Shown piece after piece: positions 41,199 to 50,831 of a DNA stretch of 64,000 nt (position 1 is the first letter of the stretch; each line of letters starts with the position of its first letter). The notes beneath the pieces were generated by a model. The model was not told the DNA's origin and ran no database searches. It worked only from the letters and a program-made list of their open reading frames with translations. The stretch comes from Salinicoccus halodurans (GTDB lineage: Bacteria > Bacillota > Bacilli > Staphylococcales > Salinicoccaceae): NCBI RefSeq assembly GCF_900114445.1, contig NZ_FOTB01000002.1:147752-211751 (forward strand), read 5' to 3'. The position numbers and the translations under genes are program-made.

Positions 41199-42470
41199 AT
41201 GAATACCCTTGAAAACAAATTAGTTGAATGGAGAAGGGATTTCCACCGCTATCCGGAACTCGGCTTCCTTGAAATGCGTACATCGACGCTTGTGGCGTCT
41301 GAGCTGGAGAGGCTCGGGTTTGTGATTCAGATTGGCAGAGAGGTGATGTCGGCAGAACACTGTCTCGGGAAACCATCCGAAACGGAGACAAAAGCCCACA
41401 TGGAATGGGCGAGAGAGAACGGGGCAGCAGAGAAATATCTGGATGAAGTATCAGAAGGATACACTGGCATCGTCGCAACGTGGGATACGGGAAGACCCGG
41501 GCCCACGCTCGCCTACCGGGTGGATATGGACGCCCTGCCGATCTATGAATCCACAGAGGAGAGCCATGTTCCGCTCCGAAAGGACTTCCGGTCGGTCAAT
41601 ACGGAAATGCACGCCTGCGGCCATGATGCCCATACGTCCATCGGTCTCGGTCTTGCCACCATGATTGCAGAGAATGCAGAGCAGCTTAACGGTAAAATCA
41701 AGCTCATCTTCCAGCCGGCCGAGGAAGGAGCCAGAGGTGCGATTTCCATGGTGCGGGCCGGAGTGGTGGATGACGTGGACTATTTCATCGCCACGCATAT
41801 CGGCATCGGAGTGCCCCAGAATCATTTTGTGGCATCGAACAATGGGTTTTTAGCGACTTCAAAAATCGATGTCACATTCAAAGGCATCTCCTCCCACGCA
41901 GGCGGCAAGCCTGAAGAGGGTAAGAACGCCATGCTCGCGGCTGCCAATGCTGTGATCAATCTGAGCGCGGTGCCGAGGCATTCAGGCGGAATGACACGGA
42001 TCAATGTCGGGGAACTGCATGCCGGAAGCGGACGCAACGTCATAGCGGATGAAGCGGTTCTGAAAGTGGAGACGCGCGGAGAAACTTCAGAGCTCAACAC
42101 TTATATGAAAGAATATGCAGAATCCGTCATCAGAGGTGCCGCACAGATGCACCAGGTGGGGTGTGGCATCGAGCTTGTCGGAGAAGGCATCAGTGCAAAA
42201 GGCTCGCCTGAAGTGGCAGAGCCGCTCCATGAATGTGCAGAGAAGACAGGCCTCACGAGCCAGGTCCAAAGCGATGAAGCAGCCGGTTCCGAAGACGCCA
42301 CATTCTTCATGGACGCCGTGCAGAAGCAGGGCGGATATGCGACATACTGCGTACTCGGCACCGACCTTGCTGCAGGCCATCACAACGAAAAGTTCGACGT
42401 GAATGAAAAGAGCCTTTTGCAGGGAGTGGAGACACTGTTCAAATCAGCGGTGAAGCTAACCAATGAATAA
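41199..42470 (+). CDS. abgA: M20 amidohydrolase, AbgA-like
   Basis: A 423-residue M20-family metallopeptidase expected to cleave p-aminobenzoyl-glutamate or a similar amide. It tracks E. coli AbgA: WRRDFHRYPELGFLEMRT, the GREVMSAE insertion typical of AbgA, and FTGIVAT-like GYTGIVATWDTGRPGP. Metal ligands are visible in RVDMDALP, ACGHDAHTS, QPAEEGARGA and the C-terminal AAGHHNEKFD. GAAGGAG is seven bases before ATG 41199. E. coli AbgAB is a heterodimer. No AbgB homologue is seen here, so this copy may act as a homodimer. Confidence 0.87.
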   Translation: MNTLENKLVEWRRDFHRYPELGFLEMRTSTLVASELERLGFVIQIGREVMSAEHCLGKPSETETKAHMEWARENGAAEKYLDEVSEGYTGIVATWDTGRPGPTLAYRVDMDALPIYESTEESHVPLRKDFRSVNTEMHACGHDAHTSIGLGLATMIAENAEQLNGKIKLIFQPAEEGARGAISMVRAGVVDDVDYFIATHIGIGVPQNHFVASNNGFLATSKIDVTFKGISSHAGGKPEEGKNAMLAAANAVINLSAVPRHSGGMTRINVGELHAGSGRNVIADEAVLKVETRGETSELNTYMKEYAESVIRGAAQMHQVGCGIELVGEGISAKGSPEVAEPLHECAEKTGLTSQVQSDEAAGSEDATFFMDAVQKQGGYATYCVLGTDLAAGHHNEKFDVNEKSLLQGVETLFKSAVKLTNE

Positions 42471-42474
42471 CGGA

Positions 42475-42510
42475 AAGCGCCCATTGATGATTTTTCATCA
42501 ATGGGCGCTT
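42475..42510. terminator. bidirectional terminator
   Basis: AAGCGCCCATTGATGA and its exact complement form a 16-bp stem with a TTTT loop, between convergent abgA and the YjiH gene. Confidence 0.92.
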
Positions 42511-42513
42511 CTT

Positions 42514-43857
42514 TTACATCCCCACAAACAATAACGCGAGTACAAAGATGATCGGGAATGAGATGATCGTCCTGAGTATGAATATCGCAATCAGCTCCCA
42601 TACGGAGACGGGAATCTTCGATTTGAGCAGCAGGGCACCGACTTCGGAGAAGTAGATGATCTGTGTCAGTGACATGACGGCGATCAGGAATTTGGTGAAA
42701 TCACTTTCGATACCTGCACCGATGACTGATGGCAGAAACATGTCCGTAACCCCTATGATGAATGCAGGGGCGGCAGCGGCCGCTTCCGGCACGTTGAGAA
42801 GTGTCAGTATGAACTGGACCGGATAGCTTAAATAGGTAAATACCGGTGTATACTCCGCAACGATCAAAGCGAGTGTACCGATCGCGATGACGACCGGAAT
42901 CAATCCGCCGTATATATCGATGACGTTGATCGTACCGTCCTTGATGACGCTTTTCGCGCCGTCACTTTCCTCCGCTTTTTTGTAGGCGCGGGTCTTTGCG
43001 GTTTTGACCATAGTGTTTTCCACATCACGTTCATCTATCTGCTTACCTGTGACTTCATAATATGTTTCTTCCTTATTGGAAAGCGGGGGAATTCGGACCA
43101 TCACCAAAGCGGTGATGATACAGGCAATCGCCATGGACAGATAGAATTGCAGGAAATACTGTTCGATGCCGATGAATGTCGCGATGACCAGACTGAAAGG
43201 TATGGACAGCACGGAAAAGTTCGTTGCGATGATGAATGCTTCACGCTTCGTATAATATCCTTTTTCGTACTGCTGCGTCGTGATCATGACACCGACCGGA
43301 CTGCTGCCCATCCATGAAGCCATTGCATCGATGGAGGAGCGCCCGGGTACTTTGAATAAAGGGCGGATGATCGGTTCTAAGAATGTACCGACCAATTCCA
43401 TCAGGCCGAAGTTCATCAGAAGGGGCATCAGGAAAGCGGCAAGAAGGAGCCATGTCGCGAGTATCGGAACGAGGCTGTTCATCATCGTACCGCCCGTCAG
43501 ATCGCTGGTGATCAGTTCGGGTCCGGTCTCTGTGACAACCATGATGGCGAACACCGTACCGATGAATCTCAGTATGAACCACAGCCAGCTCAGAACAAAA
43601 ATATCTTTGAGTGGACGGGAATGCTTGAAAATGTTGCGGTTGATCATCGTACCGTATATGGTCAGCAACAGGAAGACCGTCATTACAATGGTTATGATTG
43701 TTGGAATGAATCCCTCCAGACCAACCAGTATGTAATCGGCAAGTATGCCAAGGATGATGGTCCATTTACCGTTAAAGTAGACGGGGACGATGAATAATAG
43801 GAGGGCGATGATTGAAATCGTCCACATCTTTATTTTTGTCTGAAGAGAGAAATGCAT
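42514..43857 (-). CDS. YjiH family membrane protein (nucleoside-recognition Gate domain)
   Basis: A 447-residue protein with about ten membrane segments and Gate/nucleoside-recognition-like motifs such as SWMGSSPVGVMITTQQYEKG and ATNFSVLSIPFSLVIATF. A charged loop lies near residues 265-310. Related Bacillus and Staphylococcus proteins are unstudied and are annotated as YjiH or spore-maturation-like. ATG 43857 follows AAAGGAG. The gene is divergent from the aminotransferase at 43973. Gate-domain proteins are thought to move nucleosides, organic ions or protons; no substrate can be assigned. Confidence 0.78.
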   Translation of the reverse strand: MHFSLQTKIKMWTISIIALLLFIVPVYFNGKWTIILGILADYILVGLEGFIPTIITIVMTVFLLLTIYGTMINRNIFKHSRPLKDIFVLSWLWFILRFIGTVFAIMVVTETGPELITSDLTGGTMMNSLVPILATWLLLAAFLMPLLMNFGLMELVGTFLEPIIRPLFKVPGRSSIDAMASWMGSSPVGVMITTQQYEKGYYTKREAFIIATNFSVLSIPFSLVIATFIGIEQYFLQFYLSMAIACIITALVMVRIPPLSNKEETYYEVTGKQIDERDVENTMVKTAKTRAYKKAEESDGAKSVIKDGTINVIDIYGGLIPVVIAIGTLALIVAEYTPVFTYLSYPVQFILTLLNVPEAAAAAPAFIIGVTDMFLPSVIGAGIESDFTKFLIAVMSLTQIIYFSEVGALLLKSKIPVSVWELIAIFILRTIISFPIIFVLALLFVGM

Positions 43858-43934
43858 AAATAAACTCCTTTTATGTATTAATATGAATATTGTAATGATA
43901 AATGAGTGGACGACAAAAGTCCATAATATTCTGA

Positions 43935-43940
43935 TATAAT
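43935..43940 (+). promoter_or_regulatory. -10 box of the aminotransferase gene
   Basis: TATAAT 33 bases before the start codon. The -35 region is weak (GACAAA or TGGACG). Its position argues against the in-frame TTG at 43940 as start. Confidence 0.4.
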
Positions 43941-43972
43941 TGAAAAGGAATATTTTCAGAAAGAGTGATAGC

Positions 43973-45133
43973 ATGCCAAAAGCGAATAGGAAGATGAAAG
44001 ATATAGAAGTTCCCGGCACGAGGCAGTTTGCAAACAGGGTGGATGAATTTCCGGACTGCGTGGACCTCACGCTCGGTCAGCCGGACTTTGAAACACCCGG
44101 GCCGATCAAGGAAGCGTCAATCGATGCGATTCGCACGAAGTCGATGAAGTACTCCCATAATACGGGGCTGTTTGAGCTGAGGGAGGCAATCAGTGATTAC
44201 TACAAGAAGAAGTACGGTGCAGACTACGATCCGAACGGGGAAGTGCTTGTGACGGTCGGCGGCAGCGAGGGAATCGACGGTGTTCTCCGGGCGATACTCG
44301 ATCCGGGGGATGAAGTGATCATCCCGGCACCGACGTACCTCGGGTATGAACCTATAATTGAACTCTCAGGCGGCGTGACGAAGTTCGTCGATATGACGGA
44401 CACAGGCCTTATTGCCACACCGGAACTCATCGAAGATAATATTACGGAGAAGACTAAAGCGGTCCTCCTCAACTATCCAACCAACCCGACGGGTGTCACC
44501 TATACGAAAGAACAGATGGATGCACTTGTGGAAGTGTTCAGAAGGCATGACGTATTCATCATCACGGATGAAATATACGGAGAGAACACGTTGGAGGGTG
44601 ACCATATCAGCCTCGCCATGTATAAAGATATTAAGGAAAAAGTGCTGGTCATCAACGGACTGAGCAAATCCCACGGTATGACCGGCTGGCGCATCGGTTA
44701 CGTGACCGGCCACAGAAAGATCATGGAGGAAGTAACAGCTGTGCATCTCTACAATACAATCTGTGCAAGCATCCCGAGCCAGTATGCGGCAATCGAGGCA
44801 CTGAGAAACCAGCTGCATATACCCAAGGAGATGAATGCAGAATACATTAGAAGAAGAGATTATATATATGACCGCCTGGTTGGTATGGGACTCGAAGTCA
44901 AGAAGCCGACAGGTGCGTTCTACATTTTCCCTTCTGTTGAAAAGTATGGGAAAGATTCATTTAAATTCTGTACCAATCTGCTCGAGACCGTGCAGCTCGC
45001 AGTCGTGCCGGGACGGTCGTTTTCTGAATTCGGGGAAGGACATATCAGATTATCGTTCGCCTGCAGCATGAAAGAGCTGGAGGAAGCGGCGGACAGGCTG
45101 GAGAAGTATATAAATATACTGGAAACAAAATGA
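43973..45133 (+). CDS. class I/II PLP aminotransferase (PatA-like)
   Basis: A 386-residue fold-type I aminotransferase. It has LTLGQPDFETPGPIKEA near the start, the PLP contacts in NYPTNPTGV and DEIYGE, and the Schiff-base lysine in GLSKSHGMTGWRIGY. The closest named relatives by motif are PatA/DapX and aromatic aminotransferases of Firmicutes, acting on diaminopimelate precursors, aromatic amino acids or methionine. ATG 43973 is chosen because the TTG at 43940 falls in the promoter. The ribosome binding site AAAGAGTGA is modest. It is monocistronic and ends in a hairpin. Confidence 0.85.
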   Translation: MPKANRKMKDIEVPGTRQFANRVDEFPDCVDLTLGQPDFETPGPIKEASIDAIRTKSMKYSHNTGLFELREAISDYYKKKYGADYDPNGEVLVTVGGSEGIDGVLRAILDPGDEVIIPAPTYLGYEPIIELSGGVTKFVDMTDTGLIATPELIEDNITEKTKAVLLNYPTNPTGVTYTKEQMDALVEVFRRHDVFIITDEIYGENTLEGDHISLAMYKDIKEKVLVINGLSKSHGMTGWRIGYVTGHRKIMEEVTAVHLYNTICASIPSQYAAIEALRNQLHIPKEMNAEYIRRRDYIYDRLVGMGLEVKKPTGAFYIFPSVEKYGKDSFKFCTNLLETVQLAVVPGRSFSEFGEGHIRLSFACSMKELEEAADRLEKYINILETK

Positions 45134-45151
45134 TGATGAATATGCTATCAG

Positions 45152-45189
45152 GCAGACTGTGGTTTTATTCCACAGTCCGCTTTTATTTT
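45152..45189 (+). terminator. rho-independent terminator
   Basis: GCAGACTGTGG and CCACAGTCCGC pair with one mismatch around TTTTATT, followed by a T-rich tail. Confidence 0.82.
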
Positions 45190-45213
45190 GACAAACGAAG
45201 TGTTTATTAACTT

Positions 45214-45287
45214 TTGAAGTGATGTTATACTGACTTATAATAACAGAATTATCTGAAAAATAAGCGAGAGGGAACCGTGAGGTTCCT
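45214..45287 (+). promoter_or_regulatory. promoter and leader stem-loop of the symporter operon
   Basis: TTGAAG (45214-45219) and TATAAT (45236-45241) are 16 bases apart. The predicted 5' leader contains GGAACC GTGA GGTTCC (45271-45286), a stem with a GNRA-type GUGA loop, about 45 bases before the first start codon. It matches no riboswitch I recognise. Confidence 0.5.
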
Positions 45288-45329
45288 ATATTTGTTTCCA
45301 ATCATATTTACCGGAAGGAGGGTATGTAT

Positions 45330-45479
45330 ATGGGTGGCTTTCCGCTATCAGGTTGGCTGATCATCATTTTACCGCCGGTTCTGATGATTCTTTCTGTTGT
45401 ATTATGGTATATCAGAGAAGTGAAGATGGAAAAACTGGAAAATGAACTGGTAAGAAAAAATAATATAAGAGGTGAGTAG
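45330..45479 (+). CDS. 49-residue membrane protein, SSS symporter accessory
   Basis: A small protein too short for usual gene calls. GGAAGGAGGG lies eight bases before ATG 45330. It has one long hydrophobic segment (LSGWLIIILPPVLMILSVVLWYI) followed by a basic/acidic helix (REVKMEKLENELVRKNNIRGE). Its last codons contain the ribosome binding site of the SSS symporter, whose ATG is one base after its stop. Small single-span proteins of this kind are known upstream of sodium/solute symporters and are thought to help their assembly. The DUF3311 protein at 7346 plays the same part for the other SSS in this window. Confidence 0.75.
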   Translation: MGGFPLSGWLIIILPPVLMILSVVLWYIREVKMEKLENELVRKNNIRGE

Positions 45480-45480
45480 C

Positions 45481-47100
45481 ATGAGCCACATAGGCATACT
45501 GGTCATTGTCATATTATATTTGGTGTTCCTGCTGGTTGTCGGGTTCTGGTATTCAAAGGCAAGCAGTGCAGGTTCTTCTGAATATTTTCTTGGCGGGCGC
45601 AAAATGGGTCCGTGGGTCCTCTCTATGAGTGAGAAGGCATCCGAGAGCAGTGGTTTCATGACTGTCGGCCTGCCCGGGGAAGGGTATTCCACGGGGATGA
45701 GCTCCGTATGGAACGCTGTTTCATCGGTGTTCTCGATATTCAACTGGTTCTTCTTTGCCAAACGGATCAGACGGCTATCTGAAATACTTAAATCGATAAC
45801 AATTCCAGATCTTTTATCCGCCAGATTCCAGGATCATACACATGTGATGCGCATGGTCTCCATCGTTATCATGACTATATTCCAAACCGTCTACGTCTGT
45901 GCCCAGTTCGTGGCATTCGGCGTCCTGTTCGAAGTGGTCCTCGGAGTGAGTTTCTCCATAGGGGTCATCGTCGGCGGCATCATCACAATCATCTATACGA
46001 TGCTCGGGGGTTTCTTCGCAGTTGCCCTGACGGATTTCATACAGGGGCTCCTGATGGCATTCGCGCTGTTTATCCTGCCGATTCTGGCAATTATAGAAAT
46101 AGGCGGATTCAACCGAATGGGTACACTGCTGGGCGAGTCCATGGGAACTGAATTCCTGCAGCCGTTCTTTGGTGAGTCGCTGCTGACGCTCGCGGGACTC
46201 ATTGCAATCATCAGTTACCTGTTCATCGGCTTTGGATTCAACGGTTCCCCGCATATTCTCGTCCGCTACATGGCGCTCCGTAATACGCGGGATGTGAAAC
46301 GCATCGCACTGATCGGCATCATCTGGATGATGATTGCCTACTACGGTGCTTCATTCATCGGCATGTCCGGAGCGGTGCTGTTCCCGAATCTTGAAAATCC
46401 CGAGCACATCTTCCCGACGATGACGGTGGAACTGCTGCCGTGGTGGCTGGCGGGAATCATACTTGCCGGGGCACTTTCTGCGATGATGTCTTCCATTGAC
46501 TCCATGCTGCTGATTGCATCTTCGACAATCGCAGAAGACTTATGGAATAAAGTGCTCCATAAAGGTGAGCTTGACGAGGGCAGGACGATTCTCATATCAA
46601 GGATTGCCACAGCTGTCATCGGAGGATTCGGTATCATCATCGCGCTGAATCCGCTGGATTCCGTATTCTGGCTTGCTGTGTTTGCATGGGCGGGACTTGC
46701 GACCTGTTTCGGTCCGCCCATCATCCTTTCCCTGTTCTGGAAAGGTGTCACGAAATGGGGCGCAATCTCCGGCATGATCGTCGGCCCCGTCGTGACTGTA
46801 CTGTGGTATTTCTTCCCGCCGGTGGACATATATGAAGGCGGCCCGGCATTCATCGCCGCACTGGTCGTCATTGTAGTGGTGAGTCTGTTCACACAGCCGC
46901 CGAAAGGGGAGGAGTTCGACCGGATGTGGGATGAATATACAGAGAAATCAGAGCTTGGCAGACTTGCCCCGCTGCCGTCGGATCTTGAATCTGTCAAGAC
47001 ACTGCAAAAGAGTGATGTAAGTACAAAAACAGAGAAGGAAATTGTGACACAGCTGCTGAACAGCAGAATGAGAACGGCAAGTCCTTATGTGAACAAATAG
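45481..47100 (+). CDS. sodium:solute symporter (SSS family, PutP-like)
   Basis: A 539-residue transporter with about 13 membrane segments. The early signature SSEYFLGGRKMGPWVLSMSEKASESSG resembles proline permease PutP/OpuE, as do the middle GFGFNGSPHILVRYMALR and ALSAMMSSIDSMLLIASS stretches around the Na+ sites. A long hydrophilic C-terminal tail follows. Substrate may be a compatible solute or amino acid, and the downstream M24-fold hydrolase would act on it. ATG 45481 is set by GAGGTG in the preceding gene. Confidence 0.88.
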   Translation: MSHIGILVIVILYLVFLLVVGFWYSKASSAGSSEYFLGGRKMGPWVLSMSEKASESSGFMTVGLPGEGYSTGMSSVWNAVSSVFSIFNWFFFAKRIRRLSEILKSITIPDLLSARFQDHTHVMRMVSIVIMTIFQTVYVCAQFVAFGVLFEVVLGVSFSIGVIVGGIITIIYTMLGGFFAVALTDFIQGLLMAFALFILPILAIIEIGGFNRMGTLLGESMGTEFLQPFFGESLLTLAGLIAIISYLFIGFGFNGSPHILVRYMALRNTRDVKRIALIGIIWMMIAYYGASFIGMSGAVLFPNLENPEHIFPTMTVELLPWWLAGIILAGALSAMMSSIDSMLLIASSTIAEDLWNKVLHKGELDEGRTILISRIATAVIGGFGIIIALNPLDSVFWLAVFAWAGLATCFGPPIILSLFWKGVTKWGAISGMIVGPVVTVLWYFFPPVDIYEGGPAFIAALVVIVVVSLFTQPPKGEEFDRMWDEYTEKSELGRLAPLPSDLESVKTLQKSDVSTKTEKEIVTQLLNSRMRTASPYVNK

Positions 47101-47128
47101 GAAAGGAAGAAGCGCTTTGGAGAATGAT

Positions 47129-47563
47129 ATGGAAACAGTATCTCTGATCAAAACCGGGTTCGATCTGAAGGACAGGGAAGTGGTGTGTTATCCATATTTG
47201 ATCGTCACTTTCAAAATACATCTGCCGAGGCTGTTTATGACACCGAGGATTGCCTATACTGTCGTGACAACAGACATGGTCAAAGGTGCTGCTGCGAGAT
47301 CCAATATGTTTCCGGAAACGGTGGAAATAGGCATTCAGGGAACTTCAATCATCCCGGAACTCATAGAAGAGGAAGAGGCACTGAAAAATGCGAGAAAAAC
47401 AGCTCTGCGGTGGATCATGTACAAGTTCCATTCCTTCAGGGCACCCCGGATTGAAGTGATACAGAGGCAGAAAGCCTACAAAGCGTTTTTTCATGCAGAT
47501 ATCAAAGGCAGGACAGTACTGGTCGATTCGGTAAAAGGGCTGGAACAGGATGATATCAGATAA
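47129..47563 (+). CDS. hypothetical protein in symporter operon
   Basis: A 144-residue soluble-looking protein I do not recognise. It has two beta-rich segments (YPYLIVTFKIHLPRL near residue 25, and AFFHADIKGRTVLVDSVKGL at the C-terminus) around a helical, charged middle. The closing VDSVKG stretch resembles the end of small ligand-binding or PepSY-like domains, but this is only an impression. ATG 47129 follows TTGGAG; a TTG start at 47117 is the alternative. It lies between the symporter and the M24 protein in one operon, so it may serve their common substrate. Confidence 0.6.
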   Translation: METVSLIKTGFDLKDREVVCYPYLIVTFKIHLPRLFMTPRIAYTVVTTDMVKGAAARSNMFPETVEIGIQGTSIIPELIEEEEALKNARKTALRWIMYKFHSFRAPRIEVIQRQKAYKAFFHADIKGRTVLVDSVKGLEQDDIR

Positions 47564-47600
47564 CCAGCCCTAATCCTTATGTTATGAGAGAGGGATCTGT

Positions 47601-48767
47601 ATGATGGATTTCAGAAAGCGCAGAAGAAAGCTGTTCAGAACAATGGAAGAAGAGAAAGATTCGCTCATCATCCTCACCGACCCGGGATACATCTATTATT
47701 TGACGGGGTATCACGGGGCACTCGGAATCGAATGGGGGCGTCCTGAACTGTTCCTCATGACAGGGGACGGTGAGTCGATTCTCATCACGCCTCTGATGGA
47801 GGAGGGGATGGCACTGAAACAGACATCGGTCGGCAATGTCATACCGTGGACCGATGGATTGGAGGGTGAGTGGAGAAAACCGCTCGGTGACTTTCTCAAA
47901 AAGCATGCGGGCGGAAATATCGGGGTCGACTATCCCGGCATGCCGCGTGTCATATGGGATTTCATAGCCGCCGAAACCGGCCGCGAAAAAATCACCGACA
48001 TCAGTCCGCACATAGATCGTATGCGCATGATCAAGGATGAAGATGAAGTGAAGATCGCCCGGCATGCAGGAGAGGTGGCGGTTGCGATGCTGGAAGGAGC
48101 AATGGCGCGTGCTGCACCGGAAGTTTTCGAATATGAAGTGGCATTGGCGGCAATGAAGGCCGGGACGGAGAAAGCAGCATCATTGATGGCTCAGTTCTAT
48201 CCGGACGAAGAGCCGTTCAATTTTCCAACTATCAGCAACCAGCAGATCATGGCAACCGGGAGTCTGACCACAATGTGCCATCATCGGAACGGGATGACCC
48301 GGCTCGAAGAAGGCGAACCGCTGTTCATCTGCCACTGCGGGACGGCTCAGTTCAAGGGATTCTATCCGGGATTCGACAGGATACTGTTTGTCGGTGGGAT
48401 AAATGAGGAGACTAAGAAGCTGCTAGAGACCGCAGAACGCGCTCAGGCAGCCGCACTTAGAGAAGTGAAGCCGGGTGCCGTGGCGGAAGACGTCTATCAT
48501 GCATATGCAGAAGCGATCCAAAGCGCAGGATACCCTATTCCTTTCAGGGCCGGGCGATCCATCGGCTTTTCGGTCAATGCACCCCCGCAGCTTGCCTACG
48601 GGGATAAGACTGTACTGGAGAAGGGGATGACATTCGCAGTGGACGGAGGTGCCGATGGCAGAAACTACCGGGCACAGGTCGGTGACAGCATCCTCGTCAC
48701 AGAAAATGGATATGAATTCCTGACTCCTTTCACAAAAGAACATTCAGAGCTGATAGTGGGTAAATAG
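47601..48767 (+). CDS. M24-fold hydrolase lacking metal ligands (creatinase/ectoine-hydrolase type)
   Basis: A 388-residue pita-bread-fold protein with the two-domain layout of creatinase and prolidase: residues 1-135 N-terminal domain, then the M24 domain. The usual five metal ligands (D, D, H, E, E) appear replaced: D-x-G reads HCG, the second Asp position is shifted in GFYPGFDRI, GHgiG reads GRSIGF, and the glutamates read VDGG and QVGD. Metal-free catalysis is known in creatinase and ectoine hydrolase, and RAGRSIGFSVNAPP resembles the latter's GYSIG motif. Xaa-Pro peptidase activity is therefore unlikely. The neighbouring symporter fits uptake of a small amide or lactam substrate. Confidence 0.75.
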   Translation: MMDFRKRRRKLFRTMEEEKDSLIILTDPGYIYYLTGYHGALGIEWGRPELFLMTGDGESILITPLMEEGMALKQTSVGNVIPWTDGLEGEWRKPLGDFLKKHAGGNIGVDYPGMPRVIWDFIAAETGREKITDISPHIDRMRMIKDEDEVKIARHAGEVAVAMLEGAMARAAPEVFEYEVALAAMKAGTEKAASLMAQFYPDEEPFNFPTISNQQIMATGSLTTMCHHRNGMTRLEEGEPLFICHCGTAQFKGFYPGFDRILFVGGINEETKKLLETAERAQAAALREVKPGAVAEDVYHAYAEAIQSAGYPIPFRAGRSIGFSVNAPPQLAYGDKTVLEKGMTFAVDGGADGRNYRAQVGDSILVTENGYEFLTPFTKEHSELIVGK

Positions 48768-48824
48768 AATACTTGCTGAGCTGATTTATTCTGAAAACGG
48801 GATGGCTAAAGTTGAATAAAATAT

Positions 48825-48862
48825 AAAGACAGGCCGCAGAGTTATTTCTGCGGCCTGTCTTT
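48825..48862. terminator. bidirectional terminator
   Basis: AAAGACAGGCCGCAGA and its complement with a GTTATT loop and T tail, between convergent genes ending at 48767 and 48892. Confidence 0.92.
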
Positions 48863-48891
48863 TATGAAGTGTTTAATTTTTCATAACTCTT

Positions 48892-49737
48892 TTACACACC
48901 TGAATATGCCATGAATCCACCATCAACGGGCACTGTAATCCCTGTGACAAACTTCGAAGTGTTATCATCGGCCAGCCATAGAAGCGTGCCGAGCAGATCT
49001 TCAGGGTCACCGAAGCGTCGTTGTGGTGTATGTGAAATTATTTTTTCAGCTCTTTCAGAGAATGAACCATCTTCCTTCAACAATAGATTACGGTTCTGTT
49101 TAGTGAGGAAGAATCCTGGCGCAATTGCGTTTACACGGATTCCAGCATCTGCAAAATGAACAGCGAGCCACTGTGTCAGGTTATCTATTCCTGCTTTGGC
49201 CGCGCTGTAAGCTGGGACTTTCGTCATAGGTGATGGTGCAGACATGGAAGAGATATTGATGACGGTTCCTCCACGATTTGTCATTTCTTTTCCGAACACC
49301 TGTGTTGGTATCAATGAACCTACCAGGTTCAAACGGAATACATGGTCGAAGCCTTTCAATTCAAGATCGAAGAAGGATTTTAAAGAGTCGTTCTCAATAT
49401 CGCCTTTTTCAAATGTTTCTTTATCCGTTATGGCATCAGGATGGTTGCCTCCGGCACCATTGATCAGTAAGTCGCATTCACCAAGTTGTTCTTTTACTGT
49501 TACGTATGCTTTTTGGACACTTTCTTCATCCAGGACATCACATGTGACAGCAATGGCTGTACCCTCATTATTTGCAATTTCATCTGCGATTTTCTGTCCA
49601 TTTTCCTTATTCCGGTTCAGGATTGCGACTTTCATTCCCTGTCTTGCAAGCTCTTTTGCCATTTCTTGGCACAGGACACCGCTTCCGCCTGTAATTACAG
49701 CAGTCTTGCCGCTTAATCCTTCAAAATTAGGTAACAA
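48892..49737 (-). CDS. uxuB: SDR-type D-mannonate oxidoreductase (fructuronate reductase)
   Basis: A 281-residue short-chain dehydrogenase. It has NAD-binding [25 protein letters not shown], catalytic Ser in [11 protein letters not shown] and the Tyr-x-x-x-Lys pair in [10 protein letters not shown]. The length and the insertion around residues 95-125 match B. subtilis YjmF (UxuB), which interconverts D-fructuronate and D-mannonate. It follows uxuA by two bases on the same strand. It is the last gene of the hexuronate operon. Confidence 0.87.
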   Translation of the reverse strand: MLPNFEGLSGKTAVITGGSGVLCQEMAKELARQGMKVAILNRNKENGQKIADEIANNEGTAIAVTCDVLDEESVQKAYVTVKEQLGECDLLINGAGGNHPDAITDKETFEKGDIENDSLKSFFDLELKGFDHVFRLNLVGSLIPTQVFGKEMTNRGGTVINISSMSAPSPMTKVPAYSAAKAGIDNLTQWLAVHFADAGIRVNAIAPGFFLTKQNRNLLLKEDGSFSERAEKIISHTPQRRFGDPEDLLGTLLWLADDNTSKFVTGITVPVDGGFMAYSGV

Positions 49738-49739
49738 AA

Positions 49740-50813
49740 TTATTCAGCTCCTTTTCTGTTTTCCAATTCATATGCATCCCACAGTCCCCAAAGGTACATG
49801 ATTCCGAGTGCCCGGTCATACAGACCGTAGCCGGGACGACAGTCCTCTTTCCACAAATGTCTTCCGTGATCCGGACGAACATAACCTTTAAAACCTGCTT
49901 CATGATAAGCCTTCACGATATCATCTATCGGTACTGAACCGTCCTGAGTCCTGTGGGAAGTCTCTATGAAGTTACCATTATCGTAAATTCTCACATTCCT
50001 GATATGTGCAAAAGCGATGCGGTCTGCAAAACGCCTGATCATTTGAGGAATATCATTATCAGGATTTGCTCCCAGTGAGCCGCTGCATAGTGTCAGACAA
50101 TGGGAAGGACTGTCTGAAATCGCAAGATATCTTTCAATCGCGCTTTCACTGTTGATGATTCTTGGGAGGTTGAATACGGACCATGGTGGATCGTCCGGAT
50201 GGATGGCCATTTTGATATCTTCCTCTTCTGCTATTGGCAGAATTTCATGCAGGAAGTACTCCAGGTTATTCCATAACTGCTCTTCATCTACACTTTCATA
50301 GGCCTTGAATGATTCAGTAATCATTTTGAGCCTTTCAGGTTCCCATCCAGGCATAGTGTAGCCGGAACTGGTTGTCTGACTGATCAGTTCATTCGGGTCC
50401 ATATTGTCTACCTTGGATTTTTCATAGAATAAGGCAGTGGAACCATCTTCAAGTTCTTTATAAAGATCTGTCCTCGTCCAGTCGAAAACGGGCATGAAGT
50501 TGAAACACACGACTTTGGCTCCAGCTTTTGCCACATTACGGAGACTTATTTTATAGTTTTCAATATATTCATCTCTTGAAGACCTGCCCAATTTTATATC
50601 TTCGTGGACGTTGATGCTTTCAACAACATCCAGATGGAATCCATTGGCATCCGCCTGTTTTTTTACTTCCATCACCTCTTCTTCCGTCCAGACTTCGCCG
50701 GCCGGGCGGTTGTGCAGAGCCCATACTACACCTTCAACACCTGGAATCTGCTTGATTTGTTCTAATGTTACAGAGTCGTTTCCTTCTCCGTACCACCTAA
50801 ATGTCATTTGCAT
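49740..50813 (-). CDS. uxuA: mannonate dehydratase
   Basis: A 357-residue TIM-barrel metalloenzyme that converts D-mannonate to 2-keto-3-deoxy-gluconate. It begins [15 protein letters not shown]. Metal-site residues are seen in [10 protein letters not shown] (His), [10 protein letters not shown] (Cys), FAHIRNVR (His) and [11 protein letters not shown] (Asp/His). KDG formed here could enter the DgoK/aldolase genes near 10-16 kb or a KDG kinase elsewhere. The start may be ATG 50813 or 50807; AAGGA is somewhat distant from both. Confidence 0.95.
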   Translation of the reverse strand: MQMTFRWYGEGNDSVTLEQIKQIPGVEGVVWALHNRPAGEVWTEEEVMEVKKQADANGFHLDVVESINVHEDIKLGRSSRDEYIENYKISLRNVAKAGAKVVCFNFMPVFDWTRTDLYKELEDGSTALFYEKSKVDNMDPNELISQTTSSGYTMPGWEPERLKMITESFKAYESVDEEQLWNNLEYFLHEILPIAEEEDIKMAIHPDDPPWSVFNLPRIINSESAIERYLAISDSPSHCLTLCSGSLGANPDNDIPQMIRRFADRIAFAHIRNVRIYDNGNFIETSHRTQDGSVPIDDIVKAYHEAGFKGYVRPDHGRHLWKEDCRPGYGLYDRALGIMYLWGLWDAYELENRKGAE

Positions 50814-50831
50814 TTCGTATCAATTCCTTTT

